A stretch of 58,878 bases of DNA. It comes from Nocardia sp. CNY236 (GTDB lineage Bacteria > Actinomycetota > Actinomycetes > Mycobacteriales > Mycobacteriaceae). The translations under genes were made by a program, and so were the position numbers. The stretch lies in assembly GCF_000482385.1 (NCBI RefSeq), contig NZ_AXVD01000032.1:1-58878 (forward strand). The letters run 5' to 3'. Position 1 is the first letter of the stretch. Every line of letters begins with the position of its first letter. This document shows positions 26,164 to 34,336 of the stretch, piece by piece. A model generated the notes under the pieces. The model saw only the letters and a list, made by a program, of their open reading frames with translations. It made no database searches and had not been told where the DNA came from.

Positions 26164-26613
26164 TCAGATTCGCAGGACGGACGGCTCGGAATGGGTCCGG
26201 ATGGCCCACGGTGGGGCACGCCCGCCGTGCGCGCGGCCCAACCATGGATCGGGCGGGTATCGCTCACCGACACCGACGGCACAATCGGTGAGCAACCTCG
26301 AATCGATACCGAACTGCACCGCGGAGAGAATGAAAACGCACCCGTGCGCGTAGTGGTTTCCAGGGCCGTGATCGGCGGCCGCCGTGTCCGATGCCTCCGC
26401 GGCGAGATCCCGCGGCGCTGTGACCACCTCGCTGGTGGCTTCAAGGGAGCGATGATGGGGTGCGGAGCCGATCGAGAAAACACCGACGTGCATGGTGACG
26501 ATGCCCAACACCAGCAGGAGGAGCACAGGGGGAACGAAACCCCGGAACAGCGCGCGCACCCCATGCGGCCGGACGATTCCGGACGCTCGCAGGGGCACAG
26601 GCTGGTCGATCAC
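26164..26613 (-). CDS. Small His-containing membrane protein, DUF6153-like
   Basis: A 149-residue protein if started at GTG 26613. One strong hydrophobic helix, PPVLLLLVLGIVTMHVGVFS, is followed by APHHRSLEA, ADHGPGNHYAHGCVFI, giving the helix plus His/Cys pattern of small DUF6153 proteins common beside actinobacterial copper genes. An ATG at 26640 is in frame but lies inside a copper-type operator. From GTG 26613, TATGCT sits at the -10 position for a leaderless mRNA. It stands between mmcO and a copper-type P-ATPase, so a role in copper handling is likely but inferred. Confidence 0.55.
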   Translation of the reverse strand: MIDQPVPLRASGIVRPHGVRALFRGFVPPVLLLLVLGIVTMHVGVFSIGSAPHHRSLEATSEVVTAPRDLAAEASDTAAADHGPGNHYAHGCVFILSAVQFGIDSRLLTDCAVGVGERYPPDPWLGRAHGGRAPPWAIRTHSEPSVLRI

Positions 26614-26638
26614 GCTGCCAGCATAGCGACCCGACCAC

Positions 26639-26657
26639 ATAAACCCAGCGGGGGTAT
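26639..26657. promoter_or_regulatory. Candidate RicR/CsoR-type operator before the DUF6153-like gene
   Basis: On the minus strand ATACCC, CCGCT, GGGTTTAT forms an imperfect version of the TACCC(n5)GGGTA core found at 24267. It falls about 25-45 bases upstream of GTG 26613, over the expected -35 region. Confidence 0.5.
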
Positions 26658-26778
26658 CATGCGGAACACGACCTTTCGGACATGCGCAATGTGCAGCCAT
26701 CAGTCGACGATGCCCTGATCCACCAGGTATCAACTCTGACAATACGCCGATTGGGGCACACGTATCGCTACCAGAACC

Positions 26779-26797
26779 TACCCCTACCCGGTATATA
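26779..26797. promoter_or_regulatory. Possible copper-type operator before the P-type ATPase
   Basis: TACCCCTACCCGGTATATA resembles the copper operator half-sites but is imperfect; its best inverted repeat is TACC-C-GGTA at 26785-26793. It lies about 25 bases before the ATPase start, followed by AGGAGGAG. Confidence 0.35.
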
Positions 26798-26818
26798 CAA
26801 AGGCAGAGGAGGAGCGGG

Positions 26819-29206
26819 ATGACCGACGAATCCGGTCTCAGCACCGCCGTGCTCGATGTCAGCGGCCCCGGCTGGGCCAGTCAGCAGAACCGGGTGACCA
26901 GGGTGCTGAGTCGCCGTCCGGGGGTGTTGTCGGTGCAAGCCAACCCGGTGTCACAGACCGCCACGGTGGAGTTCGACTCGACACGAACCTCGCTGAGCGA
27001 GCTTCGCGACTGGGTGCGTGACTGCGGCTTCCATTGCGACGGCCAGTCCGTGCCCGCCCATTTGTGCGATCCGATGACCGAGCCCGATCCAGCAGCCGTC
27101 CTCGAGTCGTCGGTGGTGACCGAAGACACGCATATCGATCGTGGTTCCGCCGGCCACACCCCCGAATCTCGGATGGAGGACACACACCGCGGTCACGCTG
27201 GACACGCGGGAATGTCCATGGCGGCGATGGCCACGGACATGCGCAACCGATTCCTGGTCGCGCTGGTGTTCTCCCTGCTGGTCATGGTCTGGTCACCGAT
27301 GGCCAGCGACATGTTCGGCCTACACGTGGCGACACCTTTCGGGCTGCGTCAGGACCTCTGGGCGCTGGTGCTGAGTCTGCCGGTGATCTTCTACTCGGCG
27401 GTGATCTTCTTCACCGGGGCCGTGCAGGCGCTGCGGGCACGCACGCTGGACATGATGGTCCTGGTCGCGGTCGGCATCGGTGCAGGGTGGCTGTATTCGT
27501 TGGTGATCAGCGCGACCGGCGGCGGGGAGGTGTTCTACGAGGCCTCGACGATGCTGGCGACGTTCGTTCTGCTCGGGCATTGGTTCGAGATGCGCGCCCG
27601 CGGTGGCGCCAACGATGCGATCCGCACTCTCCTCGACCTCGCACCACCCAAGGCCGTCGTCGTTCGGAACGATCGGGAAACCGAGGTGGCTACCGCAGAG
27701 GTCGTGGTCGGTGATCTGCTGCTGGTACGTCCGGGCGCACGGATTGCGGCGGACGGTGTCGTCGAAGGCGGCGACAGCGAGGTCGACGAGTCGATGGTCA
27801 CCGGCGAAAGTCTGCCGGTGCACAAGGAAGCCGGCTCATCGGTGATCGGCGCGACGATCAATATCGATGGCGTACTGCGGGTGCGCGCCACCAAGGTCGG
27901 CGCGGACACGGCGCTGGCGCACATCGTGCAGTTGGTCCAACAAGCGCAGAACTCGAAGGCCCCAGGACAGAAGCTGGCAGATCGCGCGGCATTCTGGCTG
28001 GTGGTGGTCGCATTGCTCGGCGGCGCGCTCACGCTGGGTGCGTGGTTGTTGGCGGGAGCCGCCTTCGCCACGGCCATGTTGTTCGCCATCACCGTCGTCG
28101 TCATCACGTGTCCCGACGCGCTCGGATTGGCAACCCCGACCGCCATCATGGTCGGCACAGGGCTGGGCGCCGGACGCGGCGTGCTGTTCAAGAATGCCCT
28201 CGCGCTGGAGTCTTCCGCGCGTATCGACGTTGTCGTGATGGACAAGACCGGCACCCTTACCAAGGGCGAACCAGAAGTCACCGACATGGTCACCGCCGGC
28301 GGTTTCGCCCCAGAGACAGTGTTGTCACTGGCGGCCGCAGTGGAGCGCGAATCCGAGCATCCGCTGGCCCAAGCCATCGTGCGCGACGCCCGAGACCGCG
28401 CAGGGATCGGCCTGTCCACCGCGCAGTTCGAGAACGTCCCAGGCCACGGCGCGATCGCGGTCGTCGATGGTCGCCGAGTCGTGGTCGGCAATCTTCGATT
28501 GCTGAATCGGGAAGGCATCGAACTCGGCGCATTGGCTGCGCCATGGGATCGACTGACCACAGACCGGCACACCGGCGTCCTGGTCGCCATCGATGACCAA
28601 CCTGCCGCCGCGATCGGCATCGCCGATGCTCCCCGGGAGTCCGCAGCCGCCGCTGTCGAGCAATTGCACGCTCTCGGTATCGAAGTCGTGATGCTCACCG
28701 GCGACAATCGCGCCACCGCCGAGCGCATTGCAACAGCGCTCGGCATCGACTCGGTGATCGCCGAGGTGCTACCTGGAGACAAGGCCGCAGAAGTCGCAGC
28801 GCTGCAAGCGGGAGGCCGCACGGTCGCAATGGTCGGCGATGGAGTCAACGACGCCCCGGCCCTGGCCCAGGCCGATCTCGGTATCGCAATCGGCGCAGGG
28901 ACCGATGTTGCCATCGAAACCGCCGATGTGGTGCTCATGCGATCGGATCCGCTCGACGTGCCCATCGCACTGCGCATCGGCCGCGGTACCGTACGGAAGA
29001 TGCGCCAGAACCTGGCGTGGGCCGTGGGCTACAACAGCATCGCCTTGCCGGTCGCCGCAGGTATCTTCGAACCCATCGCTGGGTTCACGCTGCGGCCGGA
29101 GATAGCCGCCCTATCCATGTCGGGGTCTAGCATCATCGTCGCGGTGAATGCACTGGCGCTCAAAGGTCTACGGTTGCCAGGAGCGCCGAAAAGCTCCTCG
29201 AGCTGA
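26819..29206 (+). CDS. Heavy-metal (copper-type) P1B ATPase
   Basis: A 795-residue metal exporter. The N-terminal ferredoxin-like domain (residues ~8-75) has lost the usual CxxC: the loop is VSGPGWASQQNRV. A His/Met-rich linker follows (HRGHAGHAGMSMAAMATDM). Catalytic signatures are complete: TGES, DKTGTLTKGEPEV (phosphorylated Asp), HP in ESEHPLAQAI and GDGVNDAPALAQAD. The membrane ion motif is TCPDALGLATP, with CPD in place of CPC or CPH, which may alter metal choice. AGGAGGAG lies before the ATG at 26819. Its position beside mmcO and candidate copper operators argues for Cu(I) export. Confidence 0.9.
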   Translation: MTDESGLSTAVLDVSGPGWASQQNRVTRVLSRRPGVLSVQANPVSQTATVEFDSTRTSLSELRDWVRDCGFHCDGQSVPAHLCDPMTEPDPAAVLESSVVTEDTHIDRGSAGHTPESRMEDTHRGHAGHAGMSMAAMATDMRNRFLVALVFSLLVMVWSPMASDMFGLHVATPFGLRQDLWALVLSLPVIFYSAVIFFTGAVQALRARTLDMMVLVAVGIGAGWLYSLVISATGGGEVFYEASTMLATFVLLGHWFEMRARGGANDAIRTLLDLAPPKAVVVRNDRETEVATAEVVVGDLLLVRPGARIAADGVVEGGDSEVDESMVTGESLPVHKEAGSSVIGATINIDGVLRVRATKVGADTALAHIVQLVQQAQNSKAPGQKLADRAAFWLVVVALLGGALTLGAWLLAGAAFATAMLFAITVVVITCPDALGLATPTAIMVGTGLGAGRGVLFKNALALESSARIDVVVMDKTGTLTKGEPEVTDMVTAGGFAPETVLSLAAAVERESEHPLAQAIVRDARDRAGIGLSTAQFENVPGHGAIAVVDGRRVVVGNLRLLNREGIELGALAAPWDRLTTDRHTGVLVAIDDQPAAAIGIADAPRESAAAAVEQLHALGIEVVMLTGDNRATAERIATALGIDSVIAEVLPGDKAAEVAALQAGGRTVAMVGDGVNDAPALAQADLGIAIGAGTDVAIETADVVLMRSDPLDVPIALRIGRGTVRKMRQNLAWAVGYNSIALPVAAGIFEPIAGFTLRPEIAALSMSGSSIIVAVNALALKGLRLPGAPKSSSS

Positions 29207-29321
29207 CCCGGGGGCGCTGCTCAGTGCCGTTACCACCAAGCGCCATTACCACCAACCTTCGTGGCATGCTCGACGATGATCGACGGCAGCATGCGTCGGG
29301 CAGGACACGATAGGAGATCCA

Positions 29322-30083
29322 ATGCACAGCAGTGAAGAGTTGTCGCCTTGGCTGCGCAAGCTTCGCACCGGGCGAGACCGGAAGCCGACGGTGGTGTGTT
29401 TTCCTCCCGGTGGCGGATCGGCAACGAGCTACAACAGCCTCGCCAAGCACCTCAGGCCCGACCTGACCGTGTATGCCGTCCAGTACCCGGGCCGGCAGGA
29501 TCGACTCGGCGACAATCCGATTCCCTCGATCGCGAAACTGGCCGATCACATCGTCGATGCGATAGCCCCTCTCTTCGGCAACAACCTGGTGCTCTTCGGG
29601 CACAGCATGGGCGCCACGGTCGCCTTCGAGACTGCTCGTCGGATCGAAGGCCGCGGGCAATCGATTACGGCGTTGTTCGTATCCGGCCGGCCGGATCCGG
29701 TCTTCGCCGACCAGGGAAGGCTGCACCGCGCGTCCGATAGCGACCTGATCGCCGAACTCGAGCGGCTCGCAGACGACCCCGCCTCGGTCCGGATTCTGCG
29801 TGATGAACCCAGTCTCGCCGAGGTCGTCCTGCCTGCTGTCCGCAATGACTACCAGGCCGTCGAGACCTATCGATACCAGCCAGGTGAGCAACTGCGCTGC
29901 AACATCGCCGCGTTGCTCGGGCGCCAGGATCCGACGACGACTCCAGGACGAATCGGAGAATGGTCGAAACACACTACCGGCAGTTTCGAGCTTCGCCTGT
30001 TCGACGGCGGCCACTTCTATCTGGACAGGCTCGGTCGCGAGATTGCAGACTTCATCGAACAGAAGCTCGAAGCGGCCCATTGA
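29322..30083 (+). CDS. Type II thioesterase (NRPS/PKS editing)
   Basis: A 253-residue alpha/beta hydrolase. VVCFPPGGGSATSYNSLA near the N-terminus, VQYPGRQDRL, the nucleophile in LFGHSMGATVAFETA (Ser about residue 96), and the C-terminal DGGHFYL supplying His are the GrsT/TEII signature. These free-standing enzymes remove misprimed acyl groups from carrier proteins. AGGAGA precedes the ATG. No synthetase is in the window, so the partner must be elsewhere. Confidence 0.88.
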   Translation: MHSSEELSPWLRKLRTGRDRKPTVVCFPPGGGSATSYNSLAKHLRPDLTVYAVQYPGRQDRLGDNPIPSIAKLADHIVDAIAPLFGNNLVLFGHSMGATVAFETARRIEGRGQSITALFVSGRPDPVFADQGRLHRASDSDLIAELERLADDPASVRILRDEPSLAEVVLPAVRNDYQAVETYRYQPGEQLRCNIAALLGRQDPTTTPGRIGEWSKHTTGSFELRLFDGGHFYLDRLGREIADFIEQKLEAAH

Positions 30084-30277
30084 ACGAGTCGCTACCGTAT
30101 GTCGAAGCGACACATCGGATGTACGGCGGATAATACGGCCGGGGCGAAGGCCAGGGGAGAAATTCCCGCTGGGTGGCCGATCTTGGATCAGCGCTACCGC
30201 AATCGATATGCGTTCGCAGGACGATTCCCGACGGCCAGGGAATTGCCGCTCCGTCTCCCGTGCACCGGATTACGCAC

Positions 30278-30487
30278 CTACATCAACTCGACTTCGTCGA
30301 ATCCTACGGTCAGGCTGTGCCGCTTCTCCTGCAATATTCCTCCTTCACGGTGGAGAAGACCCTCGCCGAAATCGATGCGCAGCCGCGAACGGCGGACGTC
30401 GACTTCCCGCACGACGGCACAGACACCGCTGAACGGCCCCTCCGGGAAATAGACGACATCACCCGGCCCGTATTCCGTAGACCCCAT
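30278..30487 (-). CDS. Small stand-alone KOW-domain protein (NusG C-terminal-like)
   Basis: A 69-residue protein: EYGPGDVVYFPEGPFSGVCA, VVREVDVRRSRLRIDFGEG, SLTVGFDEVEL. The order GDxVxxxxGPFxG...V.EVD..R.RLxV...(x)VxFDxVE is that of the KOW domain at the NusG C-terminus, without the NGN polymerase-binding domain. In NusG this domain contacts S10 or Rho. ATG 30487 has a weak GGCGGG upstream. It could alternatively be a tiny RNA-binding or translation factor. The call rests on pattern only. Confidence 0.5.
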   Translation of the reverse strand: MGSTEYGPGDVVYFPEGPFSGVCAVVREVDVRRSRLRIDFGEGLLHREGGILQEKRHSLTVGFDEVELM

Positions 30488-30603
30488 CCCGCCACAGTAA
30501 TCGACGTTGTGGTTCTATCGCAGCGCCAGCAGATCGGCACGGGCGCTCGCTCACCGATCGGTCGTACCCGGTGCGGACGAGTGGGCTGCTGTGATCACGC
30601 CTT

Positions 30604-30948
30604 TCACCTACGTCCGACGTCGCGTCCCACTCCGTCGATCGACGCCGCGGTCAAGACCGTGTCCAGTAGTCCCGGGAATCGCTGGTCGAGTTCGTGGCGA
30701 CGCAGTATGACGAAACACCGGGTGCCGTCTTGCCGGGTTCGGGTGATTCCGGCATCACGTAGCACCCGAAGGTGATGGCTCAGCGTCGATTTCGCTACCG
30801 GAACCTGCAGTTCTCCCCACCCGCGTTCGGTGTTGTCGGCCAGCTGCAGGACCACCCCGACCCGGATCGGATCGCTCAACGCGGCAAGCACCGCCGTCAG
30901 CCGAATATCGGACACCTCCGGATGTTGTGGTTCGCGCATACCGAGCAT
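30604..30948 (-). CDS. ArsR-family winged-helix regulator
   Basis: A 114-residue repressor. LAALSDPIRVGVVLQLAD is helix 1-2 and VAKSTLSHHLRVLRDAGITR the recognition helix, followed by the wing GTRCFVILRRHELDQRFPG. It lacks metal-binding cysteines in the usual ELCVC motif, so it may sense something else. The first ATG (30948) or one three codons later could be the start. It is divergent from an SDR gene, with a perfect inverted repeat in the short gap. Confidence 0.87.
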   Translation of the reverse strand: MLGMREPQHPEVSDIRLTAVLAALSDPIRVGVVLQLADNTERGWGELQVPVAKSTLSHHLRVLRDAGITRTRQDGTRCFVILRRHELDQRFPGLLDTVLTAASIDGVGRDVGRR

Positions 30949-30955
30949 GCTATCT

Positions 30956-30982
30956 TGTTCGATGTTCCACGAACATCGAACA
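30956..30982. promoter_or_regulatory. Inverted repeat operator for the ArsR regulator
   Basis: TGTTCGATGTTC (30956-30967), spacer CAC, GAACATCGAACA (30971-30982) is a perfect 12-bp inverted repeat midway between divergent arsR-type and SDR starts. It is placed to control both. Confidence 0.78.
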
Positions 30983-30992
30983 TAAGGGTGGT

Positions 30993-31748
30993 ATGCGAAT
31001 GGGTCGCTTCGACGACCGGGTTGTGATCGTGACCGGCGCGGGGACGGGGATCGGGCGGGCGACCGCGATCGCGTTCGCCCGAGCCGGCGCCCAGGTGCTC
31101 GGTGTAGGCCGCCGGCAAGCGTTACTGGCCGACACGGCAGCCAATCATCCGGCGATCGAGGTCGCAGCGCACGATCTGCGCCGTGACGGCGAGGCCAACG
31201 CAGTGATCGCCGCGGCCGTCGCACGGTGGGGCCGGGTGGATGTGTTGGTCAACAACGCCGGGGCGACGATGTTGATGCCCTTGGCCGACGTGACGGCCGA
31301 ACGCGTTGCCGACCTGTTCGCCCTCAACGTCATCGCCCCCAGTGTGCTCGCAGGTGCTGCGTTGCCGCACCTCCGTCGGACCCACGGCAGCATCGTGAAT
31401 GTGTCGAGCACCTATGGGCATCGTCCGATTCCCGGCGCTGCGCACTACGCCGCCTCCAAGGCCGCCATGGAGCAACTCACCCGCAGCTGGGCCCTCGAAC
31501 TGGCCCCCGAGGGTGTGCGGGTCAACGCCGTGGCACCCGGCCCGACCGAGAGCGAAGCCCTGGCCGCAGCCGGGCTCGCCGACGACGTGGTCGCACAGGT
31601 CGAACGAGACGAGGCAGAACGTATCCCGTTGGGGCGCCGCGGTGTCCCGGCCGAGATCGCCGATTGGATACTGCACCTGAGTGATCCGGCCGTGTCATGG
31701 ATAACTGGTCAAGTTGTCACCGTGGACGGTGGTCTCGAGCTCGTGTAG
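30993..31748 (+). CDS. Short-chain dehydrogenase/reductase
   Basis: A 251-residue classical SDR: VVIVTGAGTGIGRATAIAFA, LVNNAGATMLMPL, IVNVSSTYG and the catalytic AHYAASKAAMEQLTRS, ending with SWITGQVVTVDGGLELV. AAGGGTGG lies before ATG 30993. It is divergent from an ArsR regulator and probably repressed by it through the shared inverted repeat. The substrate is unknown. Confidence 0.88.
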   Translation: MRMGRFDDRVVIVTGAGTGIGRATAIAFARAGAQVLGVGRRQALLADTAANHPAIEVAAHDLRRDGEANAVIAAAVARWGRVDVLVNNAGATMLMPLADVTAERVADLFALNVIAPSVLAGAALPHLRRTHGSIVNVSSTYGHRPIPGAAHYAASKAAMEQLTRSWALELAPEGVRVNAVAPGPTESEALAAAGLADDVVAQVERDEAERIPLGRRGVPAEIADWILHLSDPAVSWITGQVVTVDGGLELV

Positions 31749-31805
31749 GACCGAAACGACCCTCGTTCGATGGGAATGAAGACGAGGGCGCCCGTCCCGT
31801 GAAAT

Positions 31806-31875
31806 CGGAGTGCCGCCACCGGGACAGCAGTGTTCGAACCGGGTTCGATGAGCCCTGCGTGGTGGCGGCACTCCG
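31806..31875. terminator. Long inverted repeat between convergent genes
   Basis: CGGAGTGCCGCCACC (31806-31820) and GGTGGCGGCACTCCG (31861-31875) are perfect 15-bp arms with a 40-base spacer. It lies between the ends of the SDR and the sugar-binding lipoprotein genes and could end transcription from both sides. Confidence 0.6.
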
Positions 31876-31882
31876 GCAGTAG

Positions 31883-32980
31883 CTATTTGGTGAGGGCCGA
31901 CAGCTTCGGGTCGGTGGCGTATGCCTCGGCCGCGTTGGCTTTCGTGACGATGACCGGCGGAAGCAAATAGGCCGGAACGATCTTGACGCCGTTGTCGTAC
32001 GAGTGTTCGTCGTTGACCTCCGGGATTTCACCGCCCTGCAGCGCCTGGACCATTTTCACGGTCTGCGCGACCAGTTTGCGGGTGTCCTTGTCGATCGTGG
32101 AGTACTGCTCGCCGGCCATGATCGACTTGACCGACTCGACTTCGGAGTCCTGGCCGGTGACGATGGGCAGCGGCTTGCCGGCGCCCTTGATCGAGGTGAT
32201 GATCGCGCGAGCGAGAGTGTCGTTCGGTGACAGCACCCCATCGAGGGTCTTGTCACCGGAGTAGGTCGAGGTCAACAGCGAATCCATACGCTGCTGGGCG
32301 ACTTCTGACTTCCAGCCCTGGACCGCGGTCTGCTTGAGGCTGGTTTGGCCGGATCCGACAATGACGTCACCCTTGTCGATGAGTGGCTGCAGCACATCCA
32401 GGGCACCGCTGAAGAAGACGCCGGAGTTGTTGTCGTCGGGCGAACCGGAGAACAGCTCGATGGTCCACGGCCCTTCGGGCTTGTTCGCTTTCATGCCATC
32501 CACCAGGGCTTGCCCCTGGAGCCTCCCGACCTCGCGGTTGTCGAAAGCGACGTAGTAGCCGACGTCCGGCGTATTGGTGATGAGCCGGTCGTAGGCGAGG
32601 ACGATGGCGCCCGCCTCTTTGGCTTGCGCCACCTGGGTGGACAACTGCGCACCGTCGGCGGCGCCGATGACGATGACCTTCGCGCCCTTGGTGATCATGG
32701 CCGATATCTGCGCCTGCTGGTCGGCGACCGTGGACGAAGCGCCCGCGTACTGCACATCGGGTTGGAATCCAGCTTCGGCGAGTCCATTGGTGAACAGGTC
32801 TCCGGCGAGCACCCAGTTCTCGGATGTCTTGGACGGCAGCGCAACACCGATCACCGCGTCGGAGGCGAAGCCTTCACCCGAGCCGCCGCCGCTGTCGCGT
32901 TCGTTGGAACACGCTGCAGCGCCGAGCGCCAGCATTGCCGCGGCGCCGACCGCGAAAGCCTTCGTGAGGCGTCTGTACAT
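31883..32980 (-). CDS. chvE: Sugar ABC transporter substrate-binding lipoprotein, ChvE-like
   Basis: A 365-residue periplasmic-binding-protein-fold lipoprotein. The signal KAFAVGAAAMLALGAAAC ends in a lipobox. The mature part has IGVALPSKTSENWVLAGD, KVIVIGAADGAQLSTQV, IVLAYDRLI, GYYVAFDNREVGRLQG, VLSPNDTLARAIITSIKG and PIVTGQDSEVESVKSI, the pattern of the multiple-monosaccharide binding protein ChvE. It is last in a gguA-gguB-chvE operon on the minus strand. The likely sugars are aldoses such as glucose, galactose, xylose or arabinose. Confidence 0.88.
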   Translation of the reverse strand: MYRRLTKAFAVGAAAMLALGAAACSNERDSGGGSGEGFASDAVIGVALPSKTSENWVLAGDLFTNGLAEAGFQPDVQYAGASSTVADQQAQISAMITKGAKVIVIGAADGAQLSTQVAQAKEAGAIVLAYDRLITNTPDVGYYVAFDNREVGRLQGQALVDGMKANKPEGPWTIELFSGSPDDNNSGVFFSGALDVLQPLIDKGDVIVGSGQTSLKQTAVQGWKSEVAQQRMDSLLTSTYSGDKTLDGVLSPNDTLARAIITSIKGAGKPLPIVTGQDSEVESVKSIMAGEQYSTIDKDTRKLVAQTVKMVQALQGGEIPEVNDEHSYDNGVKIVPAYLLPPVIVTKANAAEAYATDPKLSALTK

Positions 32981-33043
32981 AGTTCGTGACCTTTCTTGAC
33001 CAACTGCAGGGGTGCCCGCAGTTCTTGCCAGGGGAGAAGCGAG

Positions 33044-34336
33044 TCAGCGTGCCGCGACCTTCTGGGTCTGGCGCACGGGTGTGGGCGGGCGGGTCGCGGG
33101 TGAGTCCCCTCGACCGAACATTCGCATGATCGAGCCGATGATCGAGAACCGGCCCTGGTTCTTGTTCCACAGATCGATGGCGACCGCGAGCAACAGCACC
33201 AGACCCTTGATGATCTGTACCAAATCCGATCCGACACCCATGAGTTGCAGGCCGTTGTTGAGCAGCGCCATGACACTGCCACCGACGATCGAGCCGCTGA
33301 TGGTACCCACACCACCGGAAACCGCTGCGCCACCGATGAATACCGCGGCGATGGCGTCGAGTTCCCAGCCGAGTCCGTCCTGCGGTCCGGAGGCTGCCGA
33401 ACGCGCCACGAAGATGATGCCCGCGAGTGCGGCGAGGATCGACATGTTCATCAGGACGAAGAAGTTGACCCGCTGCAGCTTCACCCCCGACAGTTCGGCG
33501 GCGCGGCTATTGCCGCCCACCGCGTAGATGTGGCGTCCTCCCACGGTGTTACGCGTATAGAACGAGTAGGCGATGACCAAACCCACCAGAATGATTCCCG
33601 ACACGGGAAAGCTGGTTCCGACCCGGCCGCCGGCGAAACGCAGCGTGGCGAACACGATGACCCCGATCATGACGGCGAGCCTGATTCCGGTCACCCAGAT
33701 CGGCACCGGCTGCGCACCCATTTCTCGCCGGATCTGCCGCGCACGCCACTCGCGCCACACCACCGCGACACACGCGGCCGCGCCCAGTAGGAGAGTGGGG
33801 TTGTTGTAGCCGGTGCTGGGACCGACTTCGGGCAGAAATCCGGCGCCCAGGACCCGGAACCCCTCCGGGACCGGAACGGTGTCGGCGTTGCCGATGAACT
33901 GGTTGCCACCACGAAACAGCAACATGCCCGCCAGCGTGACGATGAACGCCGGCACTCCCACATACGCCACCCAAAAGCCCTGCCAGGCGCCAATAGCCGC
34001 GCCGACCAGCAGACCCAGGACGAACGCCGCCGGCCACGGCAGGTCGAACGTCTGCATCGACTTCGCGACGACGATGCCGGTGAAGGCCGCGACCGAACCG
34101 ACCGACAAGTCGATGTGCCCAGCGACGATCACCATCAGCATGCCGATCGCGAGGATGAGGATGTAGGAGTACTGACTGACCACCGCGATGAGGTTGCTGG
34201 AGGTCAATGTCAGACCGTCGGTCAGGACTTGGAACAGCAACACGATCGCCACCAGCGTGAAGATCATGCCGAATTGGCGAGCGTTGGAGGTCACACCTCC
34301 GAGGAGATGCTGTCTGAGAACGGAGAAGTGACTCAT
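33044..34336 (-). CDS. gguB: Sugar ABC transporter permease, GguB-like
   Basis: A 430-residue permease of the BPD_transp_2 family. Hydrophobic segments include [37 protein letters not shown] (with the conserved GHIDLSVGS), and [34 protein letters not shown] is the family signature near the C-terminus. Its ATG (34336) overlaps the ATPase stop by 4 bases. The length of 430 exceeds simple ribose permeases (~320) and matches GguB/XylH. Confidence 0.88.
   Translation of the reverse strand: MSHFSVLRQHLLGGVTSNARQFGMIFTLVAIVLLFQVLTDGLTLTSSNLIAVVSQYSYILILAIGMLMVIVAGHIDLSVGSVAAFTGIVVAKSMQTFDLPWPAAFVLGLLVGAAIGAWQGFWVAYVGVPAFIVTLAGMLLFRGGNQFIGNADTVPVPEGFRVLGAGFLPEVGPSTGYNNPTLLLGAAACVAVVWREWRARQIRREMGAQPVPIWVTGIRLAVMIGVIVFATLRFAGGRVGTSFPVSGIILVGLVIAYSFYTRNTVGGRHIYAVGGNSRAAELSGVKLQRVNFFVLMNMSILAALAGIIFVARSAASGPQDGLGWELDAIAAVFIGGAAVSGGVGTISGSIVGGSVMALLNNGLQLMGVGSDLVQIIKGLVLLLAVAIDLWNKNQGRFSIIGSIMRMFGRGDSPATRPPTPVRQTQKVAAR

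Noticed and set aside
27535..28977. Long minus-strand open frame of 480 codons
   Set aside because: Antisense to the P-type ATPase; Ser/Ala/Thr-rich shadow without homology.
31820..31860. GGTTCGATG resembling a tRNA T-loop
   Set aside because: No acceptor or anticodon stem can be formed around it; it lies in the loop of a terminator-like inverted repeat. I found no tRNA or rRNA gene in the window.
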